64,000 bases of DNA from Metaruminococcus_A sp003150405 (GCA_902489745.1 CABUBB010000002.1:213465-277464); one strand, 5' to 3'. Shown: positions 10,101-16,981, counted from the first letter of the stretch. Notes: generated from the letters alone by a model not told the origin. Translations and numbers: made by a program.

Positions 10101-11549
10101 AAGTTCAGGAACTGTTTCTAAAAGCGGAACGGTATCAGAATCTAAGGCGACCATATATTTGCATTCCCTGAGAAAAGCAAGATTGCCTTCTGCCAAATAA
10201 AATGATACCTCTTCCCCGCAGATATAACGCGTAAGCTCGCAAATAGCGCCGCGTTTTCGGTCAAAGCCACTGTAGTTTTCCTGTGTTTTGGAGTAGCGCC
10301 GCGGCCGGACCAATACCGTAAAATGACTTCCATAAGTTTCGTTCAGCCGAACAACTTCCTGTTTTAAAGCGGACAACACCGCCTGATCTTCCAAAAGCTC
10401 CGGAAACTCTGCCGCCTTTAGATCGGCAAGGACGCAAATTCCAATGTTGTTGGAAGATGTTTTGTAAAAAAGGTCTCCCAAACGGACGGAAAGCGGCTTT
10501 ACATCTTCCATAGATGCAATCATAGTAGAGAGTACCAGCAAGGTTTTGTTCTCATCCAAAAGAGCTTCTGTAACCCGCATGCGGGGAGCGTATTCCCCTT
10601 TCAGACAGGAAGAGAACAGGGCATCAATCAGACTTTTACAAATTTCATAGCATGGAATGTATAATAGTATGGGAAGCCAAAACTTATGAAAAACAAGCGC
10701 AAAAGCAAGGGAAACCACCGCTGGGCTCAGAAACAGAAGCGGCATATACAAGGCCTTTAATATATGAGGGTGGAACGCCTTTCGATAGTCTTGGTATATA
10801 TAAAACCCAACGTGCTGCACCGCACCCGTGTTTTCCTCCGCCCGCTCTGCCTGATGCAAAAAAATTTCTGCCAATTCGCATTCATCTGTATGCTGAAGGG
10901 TGGACAAACGGCTTATCATATACCGGTATTGATGGCGGGTCTGTTTGTCCATTTTGGAATAAACCCCAGCCGGATCCGTCTTTAACAGGTTTTCCAAATG
11001 GTTTTCCGCATTCAAAAGCGCGTCAAAATCGACCGTTTCAAGGGCATAAATTTGAGCAAAACAGGTTTCTAGCGTTTCGGCTGGTTCCCTGTTCGCAATA
11101 ATATCCGCTGCCCGGCGAATAATAAAAATTTGCAGGGCAGTTTTCACAAAATCATGTTCTGTATTGGTCAAGTATCGCTGTTTTTGGAATATACGAACGG
11201 CTTCTATCAGGGTGGCAGTTGAAATTGCCAGTTCGTCTTTGGCGTATACTTGACTGAGGTAGGCAAACAGGTCAGGTTCATCCTGAAGCTGCGGCAGCAA
11301 AGCTTCCTTTAAATTTCGGGCCGCCTCACGCGCCATCTTTTCCAGCAGAAAATAATGATTGATTAAAGATTCAGAAGAATTTGAAGGATGTTCTTCCCTG
11401 CCTGCGCGGTTTCGCTCCCGGCGCAAAAGTGCCATTGCTCGATTAAGCTCCTTTTTCAGTGGTTTTACCGGTTTCAGCCTTATACCTTGAAAAGAAGCAG
11501 CGTAGGCCGCAAATTGAGACTGCTGTTCTTCGGTGAGAATTGCCTTCAT
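4140..11549 (-). CDS. Cyclic beta-1,2-glucan synthase-like protein (GT84 + glycoamylase-like/GH189 + GH94)
   Basis: A single 2469-residue protein with the NdvB/Cgs order. An N-terminal membrane glycosyltransferase has a DSD motif (470-472), LSHDILEG, Gln616-His-Arg-Trp619 and several membrane segments near 250-320 and 640-860. A central glycoamylase-like domain follows (SSANALSQSHYDMLMSEAR; PVSWTGTMFEYFMPEL), the region recently assigned cyclisation activity as GH189. The C-terminal GH94 phosphorylase domain has FRDQLQDA, LHWWHE and GNGDWND (2157-2163), the last holding the expected general-acid Asp. In characterised enzymes the parts polymerise UDP-glucose, trim and close the ring. The start uses a weak AAAGGCGG site. 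It stands alone; no exporter or beta-1,2-glucanase adjoins it. Product identity is inferred from family. Confidence 0.88.
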   Translation of the reverse strand: MKAILTEEQQSQFAAYAASFQGIRLKPVKPLKKELNRAMALLRRERNRAGREEHPSNSSESLINHYFLLEKMAREAARNLKEALLPQLQDEPDLFAYLSQVYAKDELAISTATLIEAVRIFQKQRYLTNTEHDFVKTALQIFIIRRAADIIANREPAETLETCFAQIYALETVDFDALLNAENHLENLLKTDPAGVYSKMDKQTRHQYRYMISRLSTLQHTDECELAEIFLHQAERAEENTGAVQHVGFYIYQDYRKAFHPHILKALYMPLLFLSPAVVSLAFALVFHKFWLPILLYIPCYEICKSLIDALFSSCLKGEYAPRMRVTEALLDENKTLLVLSTMIASMEDVKPLSVRLGDLFYKTSSNNIGICVLADLKAAEFPELLEDQAVLSALKQEVVRLNETYGSHFTVLVRPRRYSKTQENYSGFDRKRGAICELTRYICGEEVSFYLAEGNLAFLRECKYMVALDSDTVPLLETVPELVSIAAHPLNKPVVDEEHGIVVSGYGIFVPQISSDLKSVQRTPFAKIMGGQGGIHAYDPVSPDIYQDLYHESIFAGKGLIDIHLFYRLACNLFEDETVLSHDILEGSLLRTCYIPDVEFLDSFPPTAVSYFKRQHRWMRGDAQNIGFIGRTIDTKMGRRRNPLNTLSRIKLFDNLRRALTPFFAMLCLLAAFFISYAPLRITLISTAFLTVAAPFLIGILSSFLFSGFASFTSRYYSGALPVCGELLLKMIFYVVFLAHNAYLGIDAVIRALYRRWISRKNLLEWTTAAQGERAKSTVGGLIRHFFASEVLGVFLLLSPFGSLRLFGICFFVAFLIAAISSEPYPEKNSKLDDAVKDRLIAEMARMFHFYQVYANRSEHYLPPDNVQFAPVYRIAHRTSPTNIGYMMLSVLCARDCGIIGNDSMIEFLEHTTDTLERLEKWHGNLYNWYDTRTLTVLQPAFVSTVDSGNFVCALVALKEGLKEYEAANIRVTKLIDRLIGLIEATDLSPFYDHKKELFSIGYDSSANALSQSHYDMLMSEARMTSFFAIAKKMVPVSHWGALSRRLSRLHSYKGPVSWTGTMFEYFMPELFLSCEKGSLGYEALRFCLHVQKNHAVKMGLPFGISESAIYSFDQDLNYQYKANGVQKIALKSHMNADVVLSPYSTYLVLPFQPHAALKNLNALKKLGTFGRFGHYEAVDFTPKRIGDSPYEMIKSYMAHHIGMSILAVNNAVNGGILQKRFLADREMRSAKELLQEKITNGTELFQERYTEHNSRPNEKELNEQMIYTKVYPHRPRVKVLSNQELTGAYTDSGVELMFYRGNEIMRRTSDLLKKPNGFFALLKTPQKVIGLTSAPLYGAEDSREVLFGDDSVRYITRTADVKTELSAQISRSMPCEVKTIRIDNRRSRHIDCELLLYLEPALASWSDDAAHPAFSKLFVDIGYQPSTGIITAKRKSRMGEDSLYLAAGFLEDLEFSMEFNRERVLRSPKGIFSLSDAFQQNFNGKDGAIPDPCIAVKTKLNLAQHASQEVHFVLSVGQTAEQAADGIIGLRGSNRARKELAAITPLMHHTAEGRLADIVLPQILFQKRLNNKTLEAIAQNKLPRETIWTYGISGDYPILLVELAGENDSDRTRNYVRLHTSLKKVGILSDLILLFAGDSEKANLVAEMVDDAMLSESGEGNMADRRHIRFVDITKEPAEVGTFFRALACHIASLSMTSINLPSDDYTPILLQAVQPAELPPDPDVAVINGAFSNDSFFAESDTQLPWSHILANDVFGTLATNKSLGYTWAINSRENKLTPWSNDTMSDHQGEYLILRIGNDYYNLCDGALAEFNPHFVRYCGMAGSLSYRVTVSIVPEYAEKRLSFCCRNHSEKPIEAEIAYYVQPILGVDGHWARFNCAEMNQHGCKITSAFAVIPGSALYVTASAHEAHCCFDRVDFFSGRWKETRQSLPNNDPCAAVIQPVSLPPQGEQSCEFTLIFQVNNKTLAAQKAERPCNRLQIHTPAPELDALFNTWLPYQAEYARMTARTGFYQCGGAYGFRDQLQDACTVLLWNPDKVRGHILRACAHQFPEGDVLHWWHELPENAGGTKGVRTRCSDDLVWLPYAVCEYLKRTGNNDILNESVAYLAGEPLAQEEQERYQQITSSDESGTVYEHCLRALEHAYRLGRHGLPLIGNGDWNDGLNHIGTRGIGESVWLAQFLSLVMHRFSGICAHEHDFSQEKRLQERASQLRQAVEDCAWDGAWYQRAFTDDGAVLGSKNSAENRIDSLPQSFSIFAGLNPTRSSTALGSAYQYLVDEKYGIIKLFDRPFSGKSGRVGYIQSYPEGVRENGGQYTHAAVWLTMATLLAGEAEKGWNMVKMLNPINHCKTPEEALRYLTEPYYLAGDVYANPKQYARGGWSIYTGAAAWYYRCILESLLGLNCCHGFITLAPHLPSGWNEWSAELEYQNTIIHLSAKRGDVPSLLVNGEVMEKIPCDGHEKNVQLIYA

Positions 11550-11608
11550 AATGGATTACCGCCTTTATCAGAATCGAATCACATATATAAACCCGAAAAT
11601 GGGTATAA

Positions 11609-11650
11609 AATAAGCATGACGCCGGTCTCATCCAAAACGTCATGCTTATT
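11609..11650 (-). terminator. Terminator after the aminotransferase-thioesterase pair
   Basis: A twelve-base perfect stem (AATAAGCATGAC/GTCATGCTTATT) with an 18-base loop ends in TTTTAT on the minus strand. It separates the thioesterase gene from the glucan synthase gene. Confidence 0.75.
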
Positions 11651-11679
11651 ATTTTCTGAAAACAGCGGAAAAATACGGA

Positions 11680-12069
11680 TTAAGCTCTGCCCGCAAGTTT
11701 GGACTGCGCTTTTTCCTCAAAACGGCTGCGGTTTACAATCACACGGCTGTGAGTTCCTTCACCAATCAATCCAGCTTCATCAAAAGCCTCTACACGAAAT
11801 GTTATGCTTCTGCCGTCCACTTCGGTAACCGTTGCGACAGCACGTACCTGCATGCCAGCAGGCGTTGCAGCCGCATGTGAGGTGTTCATCATGGTCCCAA
11901 CCGAAGTCTGGCCAGGTTCCAGCATGGGTGCAATACACTTTGCAGCCGCTTCTTCCATCATGGCAATCATCATCGGTGTCGCAAAAACAGCGACATCACC
12001 GCTTCCAACCGCTTTTGCAAGCAATTCTTCGGAAACAAATTTTGTTACTTCAAAGTCTTTTCCTATCAT
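11680..12069 (-). CDS. FlK-like hotdog thioesterase
   Basis: A 129-residue hotdog-fold protein resembling Streptomyces fluoroacetyl-CoA thioesterase FlK. With FlK residues Thr42, Glu50 and His76 as guide, Thr31 (VFATPMM), Glu39 (MMEEAAAK) and His65 (TSHAAATPAG) fall at exactly the same spacings (8 and 26), so the catalytic triad is kept. Homologues without fluoroacetate are common, so the real acyl-CoA substrate is unknown. Start: an earlier ATG at 12081 overlaps the upstream stop, but the ATG at 12069 has GGAGG five bases ahead and is preferred. It is co-transcribed with the preceding aminotransferase and followed by a strong terminator. Confidence 0.8.
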   Translation of the reverse strand: MIGKDFEVTKFVSEELLAKAVGSGDVAVFATPMMIAMMEEAAAKCIAPMLEPGQTSVGTMMNTSHAAATPAGMQVRAVATVTEVDGRSITFRVEAFDEAGLIGEGTHSRVIVNRSRFEEKAQSKLAGRA

Positions 12070-12080
12070 GGGTTCCTCCA

Positions 12081-13367
12081 TTATTTTGCCTGTAACTCTT
12101 TTTCAATGGCAGCCAGTTTTACCGCTGTACAGAAGACATGAATCGCGGTGGTCAAATCTTCAACCGACGGCGATGTCGGCGCAATGCGGATAGTTTTATC
12201 ATCCGGGTCGACACCATATGGAAACGGTGCCCCCGCTGGTGTCAGTACAACACCGGCATCCTTACAAAGCTCTACCGTACGCTTCGCACAGCCCGGTTCG
12301 GTATCAACCGCAATAAAGTATCCGCCCTTCGGCTCGTTCCAGCTTGCAATATTTAGCGGGCCAAGTTCAGTTTTCAAGGCGCTAAGCACAGCGTCAAACT
12401 TCGGCTTAATAATCGCACGATGTTTGAGCATGTGCTCTTTGACATGCTCAATATCTTTAAAATACCGCACATGGCGGTATTGGTTCATTTTATCCGAGCC
12501 AATGGTCTGCATGGTAAGGTGCTTTTTAATTTCGGTCAGATTATTTTTGCTCGCAGCAAGCGCAGAAATAGAAGCGCCCGGGAAGGTTACCTTTGAAAAA
12601 GAGGTGAACACAAACACCATATCTTCATTTCCTGCTTTTTTACATTCTTCATAAAGGTTTAACAGCGCAGGATGATCATCGGTCAAATGATGCAGGCAAT
12701 AGGCGTTGTCCCAAAAAATACGAAAATCGTTTGCAGCAGGCTTCAGGTTGGCAAACCGGCGTACCACCTCGTCCGAGTATGTAATCCCCTGCGGGTTGGA
12801 GTACATTGGAACGCTCCATATTCCCTTAATCGTTTCGTCATCACGAATGAGCTCCTCAACAAGATCCATATCCGGCCCATCCTCCCGCATGGGAATGTTG
12901 ACCATTTCAATACCTAAGTCCTGGCAAACACCGAAATGGCGGTCATACCCCGGCACCGGGCAGAGGAATTTTACCTTGTCGTATTTTCCCCACGGTTTTT
13001 GGCTTCCATAGACGCCAAACAGCATGGCACGCGCCATGGTATCGTACATCAGGTTAAGGCTGGAATTACCGCCCACAATAACATTTTCCGGGTCAATGCC
13101 GAGCGCGGCGCCCATCAGACGGCGCGCCTCCACAATCCCCTCCAGGCAGCCGTAATTGCGCGGGTCAAGCCCCTGTTCGGTTTTCTCCCACTCGCCTCTG
13201 GTTACACAGGTTAAAAGCCCGTATGATAAATCAAGCTGCTCCGCAGAGGGAACTCCGCGTGACATATTCAAAGAAAGCCCCTGCTTTTGGTATTCCCGGT
13301 AAGCGCTTTCTGCTTTTTCTTTCTCCTGCATTAATTCCTGTTTGGACATTCCGCCATACAGCGACAT
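12081..13367 (-). CDS. PLP-dependent aminotransferase of the AspT-like class I subgroup
   Basis: A 428-residue fold-type I aminotransferase. Visible are the PLP-site regions GGNSSLNLMYD, YSNPQGITYSDE, FWDNAYC and the Schiff-base lysine in TSFSKVTFPGA, then the substrate-binding Arg in KTIRIAPTSPS. The pattern fits the actinobacterial/clostridial AspT-type subgroup that includes aspartate aminotransferases, which differs from the common AspC. The ATG follows AAGGAGA. The thioesterase gene begins at its stop codon, so the two form an operon from a promoter at 13408-13436. Amino-acid specificity cannot be read from sequence alone. Confidence 0.85.
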   Translation of the reverse strand: MSLYGGMSKQELMQEKEKAESAYREYQKQGLSLNMSRGVPSAEQLDLSYGLLTCVTRGEWEKTEQGLDPRNYGCLEGIVEARRLMGAALGIDPENVIVGGNSSLNLMYDTMARAMLFGVYGSQKPWGKYDKVKFLCPVPGYDRHFGVCQDLGIEMVNIPMREDGPDMDLVEELIRDDETIKGIWSVPMYSNPQGITYSDEVVRRFANLKPAANDFRIFWDNAYCLHHLTDDHPALLNLYEECKKAGNEDMVFVFTSFSKVTFPGASISALAASKNNLTEIKKHLTMQTIGSDKMNQYRHVRYFKDIEHVKEHMLKHRAIIKPKFDAVLSALKTELGPLNIASWNEPKGGYFIAVDTEPGCAKRTVELCKDAGVVLTPAGAPFPYGVDPDDKTIRIAPTSPSVEDLTTAIHVFCTAVKLAAIEKELQAK

Positions 13368-13407
13368 GACAACATCTCCTTAATTACATTCAATCATACT
13401 GCATCTT

Positions 13408-13436
13408 ATTTTATAATAATTCCCCTTCGTTTGCAA
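13408..13436 (-). promoter_or_regulatory. Probable promoter for the aminotransferase-thioesterase operon
   Basis: TTGCAA (13431-13436) lies 17 bases before TAAAAT (13408-13413) on the minus strand, about 40 bases ahead of the start codon. Confidence 0.55.
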
Positions 13437-13465
13437 CTATAATTTAAGAATCCTGCGAAAGCAAC

Positions 13466-13505
13466 AAAAATGCCACTAATATTCTATGGTATTAGTGGCA
13501 TTTTT
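13466..13505 (-). terminator. Terminator of the larE-larB-larC operon
   Basis: AAAAATGCCACTAATA pairs perfectly with TATTAGTGGCATTTTT around an eight-base loop, directly after the larC stop. U tracts exist in both directions. Confidence 0.9.
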
Positions 13506-13506
13506 G

Positions 13507-14865
13507 CTATTTAATCTCTTTATAAGTTGCACGGTAAACTTCTTCCAACGGTACGTCATGTTGCTCGGCCGCACGCTTTGCGGATTCATATTCTACCGTG
13601 TTTTTCCGAATACCGTGAAAACTGCACCGTTTAATCTGTACCGGTCCGTATTCTGTTTGAACCTCGTCAAGGGTACGGTCCATAATAATACGCCGGTAGT
13701 TTTGGTAGCGCAGGCCAATCGAGGAAGTCTCCCGGAAAATTACTTCAGCCAATGCTTCAACCTGGTGCGGAAGACAGAGTACGTTGAGCTTTAAAGCCGG
13801 CCGGTTCTTTTTCATAAAGACCGGTTCAAACCAAACGTCCCGCGCACCACTCGCAAACAATTTTTCCATTGCATAGGCAAGCTGTTCCGAAGTCTGATCG
13901 TCAATGTTCGTATTCATCACGACCACTTCATCCCCCTCTTCAGGAGAAGCATCGGTTTCAATTTCGTGGATGCGCAGGATATTTGCCTGCTCAAAATCCT
14001 TTTTCCCCGCGCCAATTCCGGTTTTTACAATCCGGAAGCTGGCCGGTAGTCTTGAATCGGTTCGGATGCCGGCAACAATCGCCGCACCGGTCGGAGTTAC
14101 CATTTCACCGTCGTTATCAGTGATACGCAGCGTCAGGCCATGCGCCGCAACAATATTGGTAACAGCCGGAACCGGAACCGGCATAATGCCGTGCTGGCAG
14201 CGTACGGTCCCCTGTCCTTCGCTGATGCTGGTACAATAAACACGCTCTGCGCCGAGATTGTCCAGGCACACCGCCGCGCCGACAATGTCAACAATGGAAT
14301 CCACCGCACCAACCTCGTGAAAATGAACCTCGTCAATCGGCAGCCCGTGCGCTTTGGATTCCGCTTCGGCGACAACTTTAAAAATTTTGATGGCAAGCTC
14401 TTTTGCGTGTTCGGTAATGCCGCTGTCCTGAATAATATGTACAATGTCGTGCAAATTCCGGTGGGTATGCGGATGGTGGTGATCACCATGCGTATGTAAA
14501 TGCCCTTCTCCGTGTCTATGAGTGTGGCCTTCCTCATGCAAGTGATCATGCCCGCTTTCATGGGAGTGTGCGTGATGGTCGTTGCTGTCACAGGAATGAT
14601 CATGCACATGCGGGTGCTCATGCGAATGCCCGCATACATCGTCATGGTGGTGATGCTCATGTCCTTCGTCAGCGAGGTGAACGTCAAAGTCAGCGGCCTC
14701 AATGCCGCATTTTTTAACCTTGGAAATGTGGACATGGAAGCCGTCGACATGCAGGCTTTCCAGCGCCTTCATCAAAACGTTCGGATCGGCGCCCAGATCC
14801 AAGAGTGCTGCAACGGTCATGTCTCCGCTGATACCGGAATTGCATTCAAAATAATAACTTTTCAT
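13507..14865 (-). CDS. larC: Nickel-pincer cofactor synthase LarC (nickel insertion) with a His-rich insert
   Basis: LarC inserts nickel into the pyridinium bis-thiocarboxylate precursor, finishing the NPN cofactor used by lactate racemase-type enzymes. The 452-residue protein starts MKSYYFECNSGISGDM, the family N-terminus, and has EVHFHEVGAVDSIVDIVGA, CTSISEGQGTV and PTGAAIVAGI. In Lactiplantibacillus larC is split and joined by frameshifting; here it is one continuous frame. Residues 69-136 hold 29 histidines between the two halves, likely a nickel store. Start: two adjacent ATG codons follow AGGAG; the second has the better seven-base spacing. It partly overlaps the larB 3' end region (gap about 10 bases) and ends the operon. 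Confidence 0.93.
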   Translation of the reverse strand: MKSYYFECNSGISGDMTVAALLDLGADPNVLMKALESLHVDGFHVHISKVKKCGIEAADFDVHLADEGHEHHHHDDVCGHSHEHPHVHDHSCDSNDHHAHSHESGHDHLHEEGHTHRHGEGHLHTHGDHHHPHTHRNLHDIVHIIQDSGITEHAKELAIKIFKVVAEAESKAHGLPIDEVHFHEVGAVDSIVDIVGAAVCLDNLGAERVYCTSISEGQGTVRCQHGIMPVPVPAVTNIVAAHGLTLRITDNDGEMVTPTGAAIVAGIRTDSRLPASFRIVKTGIGAGKKDFEQANILRIHEIETDASPEEGDEVVVMNTNIDDQTSEQLAYAMEKLFASGARDVWFEPVFMKKNRPALKLNVLCLPHQVEALAEVIFRETSSIGLRYQNYRRIIMDRTLDEVQTEYGPVQIKRCSFHGIRKNTVEYESAKRAAEQHDVPLEEVYRATYKEIK

Positions 14866-14875
14866 CATTTTTCTC

Positions 14876-15619
14876 CTATTTTTCAATCAAGCGGTTAATC
14901 TGTGCAGCTAGGTAACCAGCACCGAAGCCATTGTCAATGTTTACAACCGAAATTCCTTCCGCACAGGAATTAAGCATGGTCAGCAGCGCCGAAACACCGC
15001 CGAAGTTTGCCCCATAACCCACACTGGTAGGAACGGCAATCACCGGTTTGTCTACCAGTCCGCCAATGACTGAAGCAAGCGCCCCTTCCATACCGGCAAT
15101 CGCGATAACAACATTTGCTTCACGAATTTTGGGAGCCGCTGCAAGCAGCCGGTGAATTCCCGCAACGCCGACATCATAAAAGCGTTCCGTCTCTGCGCCG
15201 AAAAACTCTGCTACACAGGCGGCCTCCTCCGCCACCGGGATGTCCGAAGTACCGGCGGTGCAAACCGCAACTTTTCCAATTTTATCAATGTGGTCCAGTT
15301 GGTAGGTAATCAGGCGCGGCGTTTCCAAATAAACAGCGCCCGGGACAGCGGCATGCACCGCTTCGTACTGATCCTGGGAAGCACGGGTGGCGAGCACCTT
15401 AGCGTCCGCCTGAATAAAATGTTCAAAAATAGTCACGATCTGTTCTTTGGTTTTGCCCTGACAAAAAATTACCTCTGGAAATCCGCTGCGCAGACTCCGG
15501 TGATGGTCAAGCTTTGCAAATCCCAAATCTTCATAAGGGAGATTCTTTAACTGGGCTGCCGCTTCTTCAACCGATGTTGTACCATTTTTTACTGCATTGA
15601 GTAGTTGGTTGACATCCAT
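14876..15619 (-). CDS. larB: LarB, pyridinium-3,5-biscarboxylate mononucleotide synthase
   Basis: LarB carboxylates and hydrolyses nicotinate adenine dinucleotide in the first step of NPN cofactor synthesis. The 247-residue length fits. The N-terminal part has HHRSLRSGFPEVIFCQGKT, and the C-terminal half is PurE-like with CTAGTSDIPVAEEA, VVIAIAGMEGALASVIGGL and PTSVGYGANFGG. The ATG follows AAGGAGC and starts four bases after the larE stop, consistent with one operon larE-larB-larC. Confidence 0.95.
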   Translation of the reverse strand: MDVNQLLNAVKNGTTSVEEAAAQLKNLPYEDLGFAKLDHHRSLRSGFPEVIFCQGKTKEQIVTIFEHFIQADAKVLATRASQDQYEAVHAAVPGAVYLETPRLITYQLDHIDKIGKVAVCTAGTSDIPVAEEAACVAEFFGAETERFYDVGVAGIHRLLAAAPKIREANVVIAIAGMEGALASVIGGLVDKPVIAVPTSVGYGANFGGVSALLTMLNSCAEGISVVNIDNGFGAGYLAAQINRLIEK

Positions 15620-15622
15620 TCG

Positions 15623-16420
15623 TTATTGCTCCTTTTTAATATGTATATCCATGCTGCCGGAACGGAAACACTCCAAATCCAGCGTGACATAATGAAATCC
15701 AACCGCACTAAGCTTTTCCGCAATCGCCTTGTACTGCCGGAACGCCTGTTCCATCTCTGTTTCCAAAAGCTCAATTCGGGCAATTTCTCCATGCTTGCGA
15801 ACCCGTACCTGGGTAAATCCCATTGCTTTTAAGGCAAGTTCCCCGGCCTCAATTTTACGCAAATCCCCTTTGGTAATTTGAGTATAATATGGAAGCCGTG
15901 TAGCCATGCATGGTGACGATGGTTTGGAAGATACGCTCAATCCAAGGTCAGAACAAAGCTTCCGTACATCTGCTTTTGTCAAATGGGATTCTGCCAGCGG
16001 ACTATTAATTTGCAGTTCCCGCAGCGCCCGCAAGCCAGGACGGAATTCAGAAAGGTCGTCGACGTTGGTTCCATCAACAATAACCGGACAATTTTTCTGT
16101 AAAGCATATTTCCTTAACATTGAAAACAACGCCTTTTTACACTGATAGCAGCGTTCTGGTGTGTTTTCCAGAATCTCCGGGTATTGAAATTCGTTTATTT
16201 CCAGCTCCTCAAGCGCAACGCCAAAAGAATCCGTTATTCTTTTGGCTTCCTTCACTTCAGCAGATGGATGGAGCACTGTGCGGAAAATTACCGGATAAAC
16301 ATTCAACCCTGCATCTATGCAGGCTTTCAGCACCAGCGTACTGTCAACACCACCAGAAAAAGCGACGCATATTCGCTTTGAGGGGTATGATAGAATGGTG
16401 TTTAGTAGTTTTTGATACAT
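15623..16420 (-). CDS. larE: LarE, ATP-dependent sulfur insertase with three cysteines
   Basis: LarE adenylates the carboxylates of the NPN precursor and replaces oxygen by sulfur. The 265-residue protein has the PP-loop SGGVDS (22-27) and Cys171 in KPSSPCMATRLP, equivalent to the sacrificial Cys176 of L. plantarum LarE. It also has Cys91-x2-Cys94 in ERCYQCKKALF. LarE homologues with three conserved cysteines have been reported to bind a [4Fe-4S] cluster and act catalytically; that may apply here but is inferred. Its start overlaps the UPF0178 gene by 19 bases, so it is translated from the same message. Confidence 0.93.
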   Translation of the reverse strand: MYQKLLNTILSYPSKRICVAFSGGVDSTLVLKACIDAGLNVYPVIFRTVLHPSAEVKEAKRITDSFGVALEELEINEFQYPEILENTPERCYQCKKALFSMLRKYALQKNCPVIVDGTNVDDLSEFRPGLRALRELQINSPLAESHLTKADVRKLCSDLGLSVSSKPSSPCMATRLPYYTQITKGDLRKIEAGELALKAMGFTQVRVRKHGEIARIELLETEMEQAFRQYKAIAEKLSAVGFHYVTLDLECFRSGSMDIHIKKEQ

Positions 16421-16875
16421 GTCCCCTGCTCCTTCGCCCTCAGTTCTTCAATCAGCGCACGCAGACTTTGTTCAAACGCTTTATCCTGCTCCTTTGTCCG
16501 TTTGGACGGGCCCTTTAGCTTGCCGCCTGCATTGCGTATCTTTTTGGCAGTGTGGCGTGCTATGAGAAACGCATCCATATTGTCCTCGGTAAAGCGAATA
16601 CCGTCCTGATGGATCGGTACCGCCCGCCGCGCAAGACAGAGCGCAGCAAGCCCATAGTCCTGCGTAACCACAAGGTCACCCGGCAAGATGCGGTTGGCAA
16701 TTGCAAAATCGGCGCTGTCTGCCCCTTTTGATACCGTGATAATTTCATCCGCCCGGGTGTCGAAAAATTCATGGGAAGTATCACTCACAAGACAGACCTT
16801 TAAATTGAATTCATGTGCAATCCGAATAGCCGATTTTACAACCGGGCACCCGTCTGCGTCAATCAATAGTTTCAT
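16402..16875 (-). CDS. UPF0178 (YaiI/YqxD, DUF188) family protein
   Basis: This 157-residue protein has the family N-terminus KLLIDADGCPVVKSAIRIA and the conserved VTQDYGLAALCLARRAVPI and LIARHTAKKIRNAGG segments; the fold is PIN-like with conserved acidic residues, suggesting a nuclease, but the family has no established function. The ATG at 16875 with AGAGG ahead is preferred over an in-frame TTG one codon earlier. It is first in the operon with larE, larB and larC; that position may be fortuitous, as the family is found in many contexts. Confidence 0.9.
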   Translation of the reverse strand: MKLLIDADGCPVVKSAIRIAHEFNLKVCLVSDTSHEFFDTRADEIITVSKGADSADFAIANRILPGDLVVTQDYGLAALCLARRAVPIHQDGIRFTEDNMDAFLIARHTAKKIRNAGGKLKGPSKRTKEQDKAFEQSLRALIEELRAKEQGTCIKNY

Positions 16876-16906
16876 CAAAAACCTCTTGTATCATTTCAAT
16901 GGCTTT

Positions 16907-16935
16907 ATCATACTACAAAATACCAAAAGTTGCAA
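16907..16935 (-). promoter_or_regulatory. Promoter of the UPF0178-larEBC operon
   Basis: TTGCAA (16930-16935) and TATGAT (16907-16912) are separated by 17 bases on the minus strand, about 32 bases before the ATG. The -35 box directly abuts the upstream gene's terminator. Confidence 0.7.
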
Positions 16936-16937
16936 CG

Positions 16938-16969
16938 AAAAAGGCATTGCCAATCGGCAATGCCTTTTT
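16938..16969 (-). terminator. Terminator of the small gene at 16982
   Basis: AAAAAGGCATTGCC/GGCAATGCCTTTTT is a perfect stem with a four-base loop and a U tract on either strand. Confidence 0.9.
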
Positions 16970-16981
16970 GAAATCGGAATT

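Noticed and set aside
10652..11101. 149-codon plus-strand frame opposite the glucan synthase N-terminus
   Set aside because: Antisense of a continuous 2469-residue coding frame; no ribosome-binding site and proline-rich nonsense-like content.
13481..14661. CRISPR-like or tandem DNA repeat in the CAT/ATG-rich part of larC
   Set aside because: The repetitive look comes from His codons (CAT/CAC) in a coding frame; there are no regular repeat-spacer units.
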